Positions 25,803 through 35,934 of a stretch of DNA of 64,000 nucleotides are shown one piece after another (positions within the stretch are counted from its first letter, which is position 1; every line of letters starts with the position of its first letter). Source of the DNA: Biscogniauxia marginata (lineage: Eukaryota; Ascomycota; Sordariomycetes; Xylariales; Xylariaceae); assembly GCA_022695795.1 (NCBI GenBank), contig MU404055.1, positions 1,612,001-1,676,000 of the forward strand. The letters are read 5' to 3'. The translations under genes were made by a program, and so were the position numbers. Below the pieces are notes generated by a model that did not search any database, was not told where the DNA came from, and saw nothing but the letters and a program-made list of their open reading frames with translations.

Positions 25803-26566
25803 TTCTGTGATTGTCGTCTTTTTCTACAAGCTAAAGGTTTATTTCTCTTGGCAAGATCTGGGTGAGATTATTTGAAAGTTTGTCGAATATCTTTTCAGAG
25901 ACATTCTCTGTGCAAACGGGGGCCCTTTTAATAGCCCTTCCATGCTGCCTATTCAATCTAAACTATGAATATTTCATTTGATCACCGCCGCGACCACTTC
26001 GCTTGTGATTCTGGCCCCGATTTGGTAAGGTCGGGGATGGGAATGTGCGTCGTTATGCATGTAACGATCCGTCTTTAGATCATTGGCAGAAGCCACTGCT
26101 AGCGGCCTAGTATTCTGTACATCTCGCTCAACAAATAAACCACACAATTGCCAGTATAGGTACTTTGCAGCCTCATCCAAAGTAATCATTGCCGTGATCA
26201 ATTCGAAATTGAACGGCTTCCTGCTGTGATTTATAAACTAATCTGCATGCCAACTTCTCAACGCTCTATTACAGTCCAGTTCATCTACGCGTACAGCCGA
26301 TTATGACATGTCAGGATCCATACACGACTCAGATCTCCTTTAAGACAAACTATACGCATAACTCTCAAGTTTGCTATTTCGTGCCCTGGAATAATATTTA
26401 AATTACATACACATGTACCACCACCATCTAGCAGCCGGCTTCGCAGGTTACATCACCGGTACACATCTCTATAACTTACCTGAATTACTGATTTCGACTC
26501 CGACTACTATTGTATGCAGCCTCCAATTTCATCATACCAAAATTGAAATTACCAAGTCATCTAGGA
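25803..26566. other. Divergent promoter region
   Basis: Lies between the small minus-strand candidate and the Zn-finger gene. It holds the TATTAAAAGG element at 25925-25934 and a 75-codon minus-strand frame (25974-26201) whose composition is coding-like but which I could not assign. Confidence 0.4.
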
Positions 26567-28263
26567 ATGGCCATCGCATATCTCAGTATCTGGTATTGCG
26601 TGAGTGATACCAATACAGTATCTAACTATCATTGTTTGTGTTAACGCTTCCATAGTGTTCCTGTAAATATGGGCCCTGGAACACTTATATAGACGATAGC
26701 TGCCCCAATTGCTACGAATGGAGATGTGTAGGATGTTTAGAACAGAATGGAAAAATTAAACTTGAACGAGAAATTGGCATTCCACTTCGGGTATATCAAA
26801 GGAATAACATTGAAGCTGCTGGTCGATACCTACTTATTTCACAACTTCAAGAGAAGCACCCAGAGATGCCTCACCTGACACTGAAGCACGGAAGTCCTGA
26901 GCGCAACACTGAGGTGAAAACCTCCCCAGCCGATGTCAATCAAGTCCACTCACTAAGAAATTATTCTCAGGGGAAACAATGGGCGAGCCGACAGCATGTC
27001 TCAAGTTCAAGTACTTCAGTTCATGAGATACATTTGGCTCTTGCAGAAATAGTGCACCAAGAACAGGCCTCCAACCTCGACAACAACATACTAGGAAGAC
27101 AAAGCAAGAAGGAGAAGGTCACGAGAAAACAATCGATTTCAAGAGAGAGGATGCCTACTGTTGATATATCTTTTGACTCAATCGAGTACAGAAGCCTCAA
27201 CGGCCTCTCTCGGTGGCATACCACCTGCAGTACAATCACCGCTGCCATCCACGAGGGATGATCCAATGACGCCACTAACGTCGACTCATGTGCAGTATGT
27301 TTGCCAAATGAGCCAGTTGGTGGTGTGAACCGAGAATCGGAGGAAGGATTGAAGGACATGCAGAGTTTGCCAGGTTCTTCTCCCAAGTCGCGGTCAAAGA
27401 AGACCCAAATGACAAGAACAACAACAGTCTTAGATGAAGAAAATAGAGATCACTTAGGTGAATCGTCAGCAAACGATGTGCTGCCAGCAGTGGCCGAACA
27501 AGATTCACGGCTTGCTTGCCACTTTTACAAGTTGAACCCGCTATGGTATCCGAATTGTGAGCAAATTGGCCATAAAACAATCGGTCATCTGGCAGCATAT
27601 TTACGCAAGTATTATAATGATCCGTATTTCTGCCGGGTATGTCGGATACCATTCGACAATGATGACCTCCTACAATCCCACCTCGACGAAGGCAGTTGTC
27701 AACGAATAGGAGGGATCTCTATTGGAGATCTCAAGGTCGACAAGGCCCATAACATTGAAGGATGCGTGAAATGGCTCCGGGTTTGGGACGAACTGTTTCC
27801 ACAGCGACGCCGCCCCCAATCACCATATTCCGAGCCTTTTGAGCATCTTTTCCAGCATGTATCGCACAATTTCCGGATCAACCTTGAGCGAACAGGAAGA
27901 CCGTTTCAAGATATCCAAGATACTCTAAGTTGCTTGATGGATGCTCAAAACAAACATAGAGCGTCTTTTCCAAAGACCCGAAGAAATAGACAACTCACAA
28001 CACCGCAAACGAAAAAGGCTCAGCAGTTGCCTGCCCCTGAGGATCACAATGACTTGGGGCTCCCGATCCCCGAACTACAAGAGTCTCTTCAGTATCATCA
28101 TGCTGAAGGCAATCTAGAGTTCGAGCCAGCTTCTCATGGAGTTCCGGTTTGCGGACATGGAGAAGATCCCGGTCAACAAACAGATTCTCTGAACAACCAG
28201 GTCGATGAAAGCACTACCATCTTTGATGATCCAGTATATTTATTACAAGGCCTGGATGATTAG
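26567..28263 (+). CDS. Fungal zinc-finger protein (CxxC knuckle plus C2H2-like), about 524 aa
   Basis: Proposed exons: 26567-26599, 26656-27229 and 27296-28263. Intron 1 (56 bp, GTGAGT...CATAG, CTAAC branch) is strong and joins MAIAYLSIWYC to CSCKYGPWNT, creating the usual ascomycete N-terminal zinc knuckle with SCPNC and RCVGC. The second intron (66 bp, GTACAA...GTGCAG, CTAAC branch) has a weak donor; it removes an in-frame TGA at 27259. Without it the gene carries a nonsense codon. A C2H2-like unit follows: RLACHFYKLNP, then YFCRVCRIPF and HLDEGSC. Relatives are uncharacterised nuclear-type proteins in filamentous fungi. The reading frame continues after the TAG at 28261 for 47 more coding-like codons to a second stop at 28405, so the real end is uncertain. 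Confidence 0.6.
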
Positions 28264-28404
28264 CAGTTCCTGGATGATTTGCAGTTTAATATTGCGAGTC
28301 TGAACATCGACGACTTCGCTGGCATAGGTCTCCTACATGAGTTGAACTGGTGGCGTGACAGTTCGGCTCCATTATCTCATAGCTTGCGGGACAAGATAAA
28401 GGTT
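28264..28404 (+). other. Open, coding-like extension after the TAG of the Zn-finger gene
   Basis: 47 codons in the same frame, beginning QFLDDLQFNIASLNIDDFAG and ending SLRDKIKV before TAG at 28405-28407. The acidic, hydrophobic pattern continues that of the preceding protein. Either the TAG is a recent C-to-T nonsense change of a CAG codon or it is read through (context TAG CAG TTC). Confidence 0.5.
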
Positions 28405-28655
28405 TAGCAGCGAGATTTTTCGTTCATGGCAGCCGGGCGGAGCCTCTAGATCCTGGCGGGGAGGAGGTGGAAATGTAACCAAGCTGTCGTTACGAAAAGG
28501 AATAGATACGGTGTCGTCGTTGTTGTATTACATCTCCTTTTCGGAGAGTATGGCTATAGCCATAGGAAGTTTCTTTTATTTCGTGAAGGAACGAAAGGAA
28601 GGAGTACTCGGACAATATTCTTAAGCCGATAAACAAAGTAATTAGGCTTTGGTTA

Positions 28656-28920
28656 TGTCACACGGATGGACACCTGAGAACTGCCAAGACCAGTTGGTCA
28701 TATGGCAGGATGGTCATTGGGGGTAGATACTAAGGTTGGATTCTTAGATACCAACATGCATAGGATGAGGTAAGCCATCAAACAGACAGATTGGGTATAA
28801 AAAGGCAGAGAATTCCTGGCAGACCTCTACTATGAACTTAGACTCCTAAGTCCCTTGAGACCAAAGAAAATAATTAGTAGAAATTGAATCACTATTCCAA
28901 GCTCACTAGCCCTTGTCACA
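28656..28920 (+). mobile_element. Solo LTR, family A
   Basis: 265 bp, starting TGTCACACGGATGG and ending GCCCTTGTCACA, with the perfect 5-bp duplication GGTTA (28651-28655 and 28921-28925). A TATA box GGGTATAAAAAGG lies near 28795. It aligns over its whole length with the reverse-oriented copy at 17168-17431 and looks less mutated. It inserted about 250 bases downstream of the Zn-finger gene. Confidence 0.9.
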
Positions 28921-28925
28921 GGTTA

Positions 28926-29640
28926 GGGGTTGGGTTATAGAGATTTTCTTGAAGTTTTCACTGTAAAAGTTATACACCTTTACGGAGAAAAGCATGTAAA
29001 GGGCAAAAATTCTATATAAATCATGTACCCTTCTCAGGGGCTTTTCTTTTGTTGTTTAAAAGCATCGTTCTTCTTATAAGGGAGCATAAGCAGTCGCACA
29101 ATATGGTATTAGCGGCCCCTATACTGGAAAGTGGAGTTAAGCTATATGCCAAGGCATATATCAGGTGATGTGGATGCAAGGAGAGTACGTCCCTTGGATA
29201 GGTACCTTACATATGGGGTCATCGGCAACTGTCTCCCTAATCTCGTATGCTGCTAAAAGCGGGATAATGTTAATATGAGACCTCCAGTGACGTTTGAATA
29301 CCTCAAGCTCTCGGGTTATACGATTTTTATTTGAAGTCTGACACGCATGTTTATCTCATCGGACACTCTACGCTTAATTCTTACTACATGAGGTATGACG
29401 GAATTATATCTCAATAAATGGGAGGGACTCCTATGCTAATAAGCAAATCTTACTCTCAACGGAAGCTTACGCAACTAATAATGTTGCTTCATGTTTATTG
29501 GCATCATATCTATATACCTTAGGTAGGTATACGTAATCTGTGCTGCCTTTATCAACCTGATAAATGCCTATTTCCTGGTTGGGAAGTCTAGTGATCCCCA
29601 TGTGTGCCTACCTAGGTGCCTGCGGAAAAGAAGAATTAGA
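28926..29640. other. Intergenic
   Basis: No supported gene or repeat beyond short AT-rich stretches. Confidence 0.45.
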
Positions 29641-30606
29641 TTACACCCAGCGAATGTCCCCCTCTATCCCGCCCAACCTCACCCTCGTGAGGGCGGCAGC
29701 TAGCCTACGCATCTGACCTGGGTCTTCGGACACGGCTTGCCACAATGCTTCCACATCGTTCCCGATTCCAATCGCTTCCGCGGTCTTCAAGCTCCTCGGA
29801 TCGACAAACGGTGCGATACAGGGCCAGATATGCTGCACCGTTATTGAAGCCGACATCACCTAGCCCCTTGGTTTTCTTGAGTTCCGCGCGGATCTTTTCT
29901 GGGTCCTCCTATGTGATGCCAGGGATAGAGTTCAAATCACCGTCTGCACAGCCGGTCTTTTTAGAACAAGAATCACCGCAGCTACGAAGTCACGCGCACT
30001 CACCATACGCGTTCTCGACCAACTTAGCGAGGTCCCCCATCATGGTTGCTGTTTTCTCTCTGATGCTGACATCAGTGCTCGATTTCATAACGCAAAGTGC
30101 GCCGGGGCGTACTTGTAACGCGTGTACCCGCCTTCTGTTAATGCTTTAGTGCGTTCTTCCTAGGTACTCTCCTTCAGGACACTAATATTGTGGTAGCCGG
30201 CTTTGATCATTGCTGCGACAGTCTTGGCAGCGAGTTGGTGTGAGATCCTCGTCGATGACGGCATGGCGTCTAGTAGTAGTGCAAGAATAGTATCCGACGT
30301 TGCCTTGTCGGGATTAGACAGATCTGTGTCAGCAAGAGGTAGATCGCCACAAGTAGAGATCAGCTGGGAGATTTTGAGATTTGTTGGTGTGGTTGTGGAG
30401 TCAGACATCTTTTGTTGGTCGCCCTCGAGCTCGCGGGGTTCACTGCTGCCGTGAGGCTCTGTCACCCGCTGCTTCGTGACTGGTTCTTTGGCCTTGGTTG
30501 GCGAAGCTTTGCTGTGCGGACGCTTCTCACCGGCATGTGGCTCATGAGTCTCCGTCCTCGAGGCCTGAGACCTGCCCTGTAAGCGCGTAGTCACCATTTT
30601 TATCAC
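29641..30606 (-). pseudogene. Conserved fungal protein gene with two nonsense codons and a frameshift
   Basis: Begins MVTTRLQGRSQ with a Lys/Ser-rich, probably disordered and nuclear-type, N-terminus, then helices (TILALLLDAMPSS, QLAAKTVAAMIKAGY). At 30160 a TAG stands where the family-like sequence STxEERTKALTEGGY runs on, and a TGG codon is likely to have been there. Two normal introns follow (30112-30060 and 30003-29944, both GT...CAG). A second TAG is at 29911-29909 before EDPEKIRAELKKTKGLGDVG, then a frame slip near 29845 leads to QHIWPCIAPFVDPRSLKTAE and the natural end. The GLGDVG turn and helices suggest a helix-hairpin-helix, endonuclease-III-like fold, but I am not certain. Both nonsense codons fit CpA-to-TpA changes, the RIP signature. 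Confidence 0.65.
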
Positions 30607-31718
30607 TTGACTGTGACTTTTCGTAGGGCCGATAGACTAAATATGTGTTGGGAGGAATGCTCATTTGACCACATGAGTGATGTCACGGAATTATCTCAAG
30701 TTGCGTTAGGGCCTGGCTCCTTGAGACGTGCTCTTGTATACGGAATACTGTATACTGTACCTACCTACCTACCTACCTACCTACCTTAGGGACCTTTATG
30801 TACCTGTGAAACTGTGTACATAATATTCAATAGGTGACCACAGCAACTTATCTCAAGACAGCATCAACTAGGAGCTAAATATGGCATGATTTTACAGTTT
30901 GTATCTCTAAGTCATGGTGGCAGGCTTCAACCCACACTCACTTACGGCCCAATGCGAATCGGGCTGTCTGGCATCTGCGAGGATATAACAGGGATCATCA
31001 AGCTTTCTAAGCCGTGTTCAAGTGAGAACGTCGCCAATCCATGATTTATGTTATCTAGTAATTTCATATCGCACACGTGATAATAGCTATCGACTGCTCT
31101 GGCCGTCCTAGATGCTAGGAGAAATGCCCCCAAAAGTTGTTACATGAAAGTGAATGCGATTATTTTTATTCTGTTTCTAGATGAAAATCGGATATATAAA
31201 CTGTCTTCCTCAGTTTGAAGCAGATAAGCCAAAGGATATTCCGTGATATGTCGATCAGCGTTGACTGTAGAAAATGAAAACACGAGCAATCCGTGACCTG
31301 GACGACGGCAGGTCACATCTACCGCAAAGAATTCTCATAGAATTAGATCCTCCGCGGCTTTTTGAATTTTGTCTCTCGTGTCGGGGTATGTGACGGCCTT
31401 CAGCCAGGGTTTTTTTTTTTTTTTTTTTCTTTCCGATTTTCTTTTTCCATGTATCGCAACTCCCGAACGTAGGAGCTAACAGTATGAACTAAGAGGAAGT
31501 AACCCCTTGAAGTTGACCCTGAACCGACGTTATAACTAACATGCGAGAATATTGTATTCTGGCAATTCCAACTGAGTTCAGCCTCCACGTTTATTATGAA
31601 AATATCCAATAGTGACCAATCTTGATAGAGTCAAAGTGTCGAAGTGAAACAGATGTCGCCTTGAAAACTGCTGGGCATCGCTGGTTGTGGGCACTGAGTC
31701 TTCGCGATAATGACGTCT
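30607..31718. other. Intergenic with ACCT array and T run
   Basis: Seven ACCT units at 30759-30786 and a run of 19 T at 31410-31428. No gene seen. Confidence 0.45.
30759..30786. repeat. ACCT tetranucleotide microsatellite (seven units)
   Basis: Longest of three arrays of the same tetranucleotide in the window. Confidence 0.9.
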
Positions 31719-32271
31719 CTAGATGTATGAGTGACCTCTGCCACCCATCTTGTCGATATTGAAGAGAAGGACCATGCTATCGGGAAATTCCATGTTGTAG
31801 GCAAAGGGGTTAAAGACGGTATTTGTAGATGTGCGCTCGAGACACGTTTTGTCGGGACATGAGCGGCTCGGTGACATTCGAAATCTAGCCTACAGAATCC
31901 GGTTGCCTTATAATATGCCAGATTCAGGTGCCGGTTGATTCAAGTGCCGGTTGAATAGTTGAATAGGTCACATACAATATCCGGCGGTGGCAATTAAGTA
32001 TGCTCTCACTGTAACCTTGAATTTTTGGTTCGTATCGTATCCGCCTTTGCGTTACGAATACAATTCCATGGCAGAAATCAGTTGCGCCAAAGACAGCCGT
32101 ACCTTTAATGCCATGAAGGTCAATGACTTTTATGTTCGGCAACCCTGTTATTGATTTTGTCAGTATTGTCTTTATTGAAGAGTTAAATGACTCACTGTCG
32201 GCTTCGTCTTTGGGTAGTATATAGAGTTCCTGTCGATCCAAGTTTAGAACAGCAACTTTTTGTTTACCCAT
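31719..32271 (-). CDS. Candidate orphan protein, two exons, 153 aa
   Basis: Exon 1 32271-31976 (starts MGKQKVAVLNLDRQELYILP) and exon 2 31884-31719 (ends DKMGGRGHSYI) are joined by a 91-bp intron with a consensus GTATGT donor and GCTAG acceptor, in frame. Exon 2 has a clear coding look (TSTNTVFNPFAYNMEF, VLLFNIDKMGG). The ATG context AAAATGG is favourable. I do not recognise a family. A few bases beyond the stop the open frame continues with coding-like residues, so an early stop or another exon is possible. It lies between the decayed gene at 30 kb and the cluster P450 and shows no link to either. Confidence 0.4.
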
Positions 32272-33165
32272 TTTCTTTGAACACCAGTTCAGATACAGTG
32301 CTAAAAGACTTTTAGTGTGTCTGTTTTGAAGAAGTTTATAACATCTGCGAAAACCTATTCCATCAGTGATTTTATATTCTTAAATAGCGGTTCTCAAGAT
32401 AGTCACACTCTTCTGACAGCAAACAATTAATAGCATACGTCTCATGACCACGGCCTCGTGAGGCTGACATGTATAACATAAATCACGAGGTGTCCCGAGA
32501 CCGCGGGAAAGCACAACATGTTGTCATAACGCCTGTAAGCTAGCCAATAATATTTCACAGTAACTTACATTGTCTCGGGAAGCTCTTTTCATTCTGCACA
32601 TAAGATGCAGCTGAGCTTGTATTGCCTATGAAAATGTCTGTGTGGAAGAAAGGCAAGATCCCCTTGTAACCAACAATGTAGGGAGTTTGCACATTCAGCG
32701 ACTAACACCATGACAGGGTTTGTAAGCTATCTCTACCCACTTGTAGATTGGTAGGTTTATGGGTTATAATTACCTAGGGATACGTACGTCAGCCTGAAAA
32801 CCAGACCGGTCTGGAAACAACAGCCGTCACTACCAAATACTATATGACATTGCAAGTGTTTGGTACCATGTCTCGGATATTCCAACACCACATCGTCAAT
32901 TACTAAAATATACCCTCGGTGTTCCCATTCTAATTAGTTGGTTCTAGCAGCCGCCCGGTCTCCGTGCAGGTTTCGGTACTTGATTCCATCAAAGACCCTA
33001 TTAAAAGAAAATGGGACCACCAGCTACTTGGAGCGCTTTACTTGTCTTTCCCCCAAATAACACCTTCTACTACACCCCGTGATATCAAAGAACACAACAT
33101 TAGCTCGGGATATCTGAACATATATCATATTGTGACCATAACCACGCGCCAGATTCCTCCTCTAC
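32272..33165. other. Intergenic
   Basis: No gene seen. Two copies of the 9-mer TCCCGAGAC in inverted orientation lie near 32495 and 32575, too short to call a transposable element. Confidence 0.4.
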
Positions 33166-34872
33166 CTAATATATAACGATGCTATTCACATCAACATTTT
33201 GCCCCCTCAGCACATATCCTTCCTTCATAGCCTTCTCCCACTGGCCCTTTATGAGCTGCAACCTATCTTCTGCGCGCGGCACAAAGCGGGCGGCGAAGGG
33301 TTTGGGCCCACGGAAACTCGTGTCCTCCCAGGCGTCATCGCTCACGTCCATGCTCTCGGCCTCAACGCCGTCGACGATGGGCCGGCGGATTTCAAAGGCC
33401 CAGAGGATATTGGCCAGGGCAATGTTGAGGGAGTTCTCGGCGAGGCGGGCCCCCGGGCATATGCGCCGCCCCACGCCAAAGGTGAAGTGGTCGCGCAGGT
33501 ACGGGTCGCTCTGGTTGGCGTAGTCGGCGCTGTACTTGGGGTGGCCGAGGTAACGCTCGGGGCGGAAGGCAAACGGATCGTCGTAGCGCGCCGGGTCATA
33601 GTGGATGAAGCTGGTGTTGCCTAGGAGCACGGTACCCTTGGGGATGATGTAGTCCTTGTAGGTGACGTCGGCGTCAGCGTAGTGCTTGATGCCCCAGAAG
33701 GGCGTCGGGTGCATGCGCAGCACCTCCTTGACGCACGCGCGGATATAAGGTAGATCCTTGATATCGTCGTAGACTGGCGAGCGGTCGGGTCCCACGACGC
33801 GCATGAGCTCGTCGTGGGCAGTTTTCTGGGCTTCCGGGGTTGCCGCCAGGTGAAGGATCAGGCTCAGAAGCGTGACAGACGTCGTCGTCGATCCTGCCTC
33901 GACGTTGCCGCCGGCAATCCATGCCGCGTCCTCGTCAGTGAGCCCTTGCTTCCGCCACGAGTCGCTGTTCTCCATCATTTCGCGTGCATAGCATGTTGGT
34001 GCCTTGCCATCAGCCACTTGGGCCTGCAGTCGTCGCCAGAGAATCATTTTGGCTTCTAGCAACGGCTTCGCATATTCTTCTGCCTGCTTTCTCCCCGGCT
34101 GCAGCCATGTGGGCAGACGTGCCAAGATCGGCAGTTCATCAACGATGAACGCGCCAGCTCGCGTTATCTTACCTAGAATCCGGGCGCTTTCCAAAGCATG
34201 ATGCACATCAGGGTCGTCCCACGTCTTTATACGCAGGCCATAGGTACTGGTCATGATGATGCTAAAGGCAAAGCGGCGTACATCCATGAGAAAACCGCGC
34301 TGATCAACATTGTTCGTGGCTAGATCGAACAGCAGCTGTTTAGTCTCATACTCTTGGGTTGGGATGAATGTAGCCGTCATGGTGCTCGAAAGGAGCTGGT
34401 GCGTGATGGTGCGATACGTGCGCCATTTAGCACCGTACGCTAAGGTAAACATCCGCATACCGCCCGCGACCACATCGTTACCTATGGGAGCGGGCATCTT
34501 AGAAGAAGTACTCATAGACTACAGTTAAGATAATGTCCAGTTAGCCTTCGAGGTTCATAGCTAGACTCCTGTATATATTACCTGCTTGTTTAAGATGTCA
34601 TGCATTGCCTCGGGGCTGTTGATGACTACCCAGTTGTACCAGCCTACACGCAACCGGAAAACCTCACCGTACTTGAAGGCCCATTCTCGAAAACGGAAAT
34701 GTGGTTTTGCAGGCAAGCTGGTGCCGATACCGATCAACGGACACCCTCCAGGCCCGGGCATTTTTTCCAGACGCTTGTCGCGGCGAAGCCATGATACTGA
34801 TAAGGCTATGGCTAAAATGACGGCCAAGACAGTAAGTTTGTGACTTTGATATAAAGTCAAGAGGTCAGACAT
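33166..34872 (-). CDS. Cytochrome P450 monooxygenase, 547 aa
   Basis: Exon 1 is 34872-34582 and exon 2 is 34518-33166, with a 63-bp intron (GTAATA...TGTAG) between DILNKQ and SMSTSSK. An N-terminal membrane anchor (VLAVILAIALSVSWL, residues 14-28) is followed by the proline-rich MPGPGGCPLIG. The oxygen-binding I helix is AGGNVEAGSTTTS (about 299-311), ExxR is EVLR (Glu362, Arg365), the PERF region is FRPERYLG, and the haem loop is FGVGRRICPGA with Cys451. All key residues are present, so the enzyme should be active in the ER membrane. It is a microsomal E-class fungal P450 and sits at the left edge of the polyketide cluster, divergent from nothing but next to the dead transporter. It likely hydroxylates the polyketide product; substrate unknown. 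Confidence 0.9.
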
Positions 34873-35934
34873 GGTGGCTGTTATGTGTATTAGATGTCAA
34901 AAGATCAAACTCATTTGTCGCGGAAGGTAGCGTCCTTATTCACCGTGGACTTCTAAATAGTAAATATGTTTTAGTATTTATTTCCTCGAATTTGAAAAGG
35001 CCTCAACACTAGAACCTGCGCAAAGCCCTGTATTACTTCCAGGAAACTAGAACCTAAAGCTGAATCGCAAAAACACGCCACCTAGCTCATTGGAATTAGT
35101 TAAGTCCGGTAACTTAGGAAATTCAACGCAAGAACATCTACAATAGGCTCAGGTTTCGGGCTTAATTCGCCCTGAAATGCTCACGGTTACGGCGAGCTGA
35201 CCGCCGGCTCACCCTTTGTACCACGTCGGATCTCGCCTGGACCTATTCAATCGAGTTCTAGGCTTATGTCCAGCACTCGAAAAAGGCTGACCAATGAGCG
35301 CTCATGATCGCCTCCCGAATGATCGAATCAAGCCTCACGGCAATTAACTCCGTCTCGGGTGCCGAGGCGGGCAGCGAAATATACAACCATCCGTAGACTT
35401 ATACCCAATTACATTTAGGTGGCTTAAAGCAAGGGCTAATACAAACGCCGGACATAGCTTGGCAAACATAAAAAATGAAAATTGGCACATGAGCCTGCTG
35501 AACCTCAGGAGTATAGGTCTGCGCGATTAGGCTATAGCGCGCGAATCTATATGGATTGTGACGAGCAACATAGACAAAACAGAATATTGATTTACAAATC
35601 AGTTTCGCACGAAAATATATCTGCGAGGGTAGTTTCGCCATTAACACGTTGTCTACCTAGTTAGCCAGCTTTTAACTCGACCAAGTGTCTAATTATATAA
35701 ATAATTTTATACGGTTTATGGGTGAAGCCATATACAATTCTTAATAAAAATAACTTGGCATTGTTTTCCAAGCCTTCAAGAGCAGACAGTAAGTGAGATA
35801 TGTTGAAATAAGTGTCTATTCTCCTGCTATGCCACCCCACGTATAGCCTCCGGCCACCTATCTAGAATCCCTTAGACTTGCACTTTATCATATTCTCATA
35901 TATTCGTCCCAACTTAATGGGCATACACATCCTG
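34873..35934. other. Promoter region of the P450
   Basis: Upstream of the P450 ATG and downstream of the decayed transporter. One TCG-N5-CGA sequence at 35308-35318. No gene seen. Confidence 0.4.
35308..35318. promoter_or_regulatory. TCG-N5-CGA, possible AflR-type site
   Basis: Reads TCGCCTCCCGA, about 440 bases upstream of the P450 ATG. It fits the AflR consensus TCG(N5)CGA, and an AflR-like regulator is encoded at 39.1-40.5 kb. Such 6-base-defined sites occur by chance about once in 4 kb. Confidence 0.3.

Noticed and set aside
25974..26201. 75-codon minus-strand frame between the small basic candidate and the Zn-finger gene
   Set aside because: Composition looks coding, but I found no matching splice partner or family; too weak to list as a gene.
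31410..31428. Run of 19 T
   Set aside because: Homopolymer, prone to length error, with no element ends or adjacent gene.
32490..32590. Possible miniature inverted-repeat element (TCCCGAGAC arms)
   Set aside because: Arms of nine bases only, with no target duplication seen.
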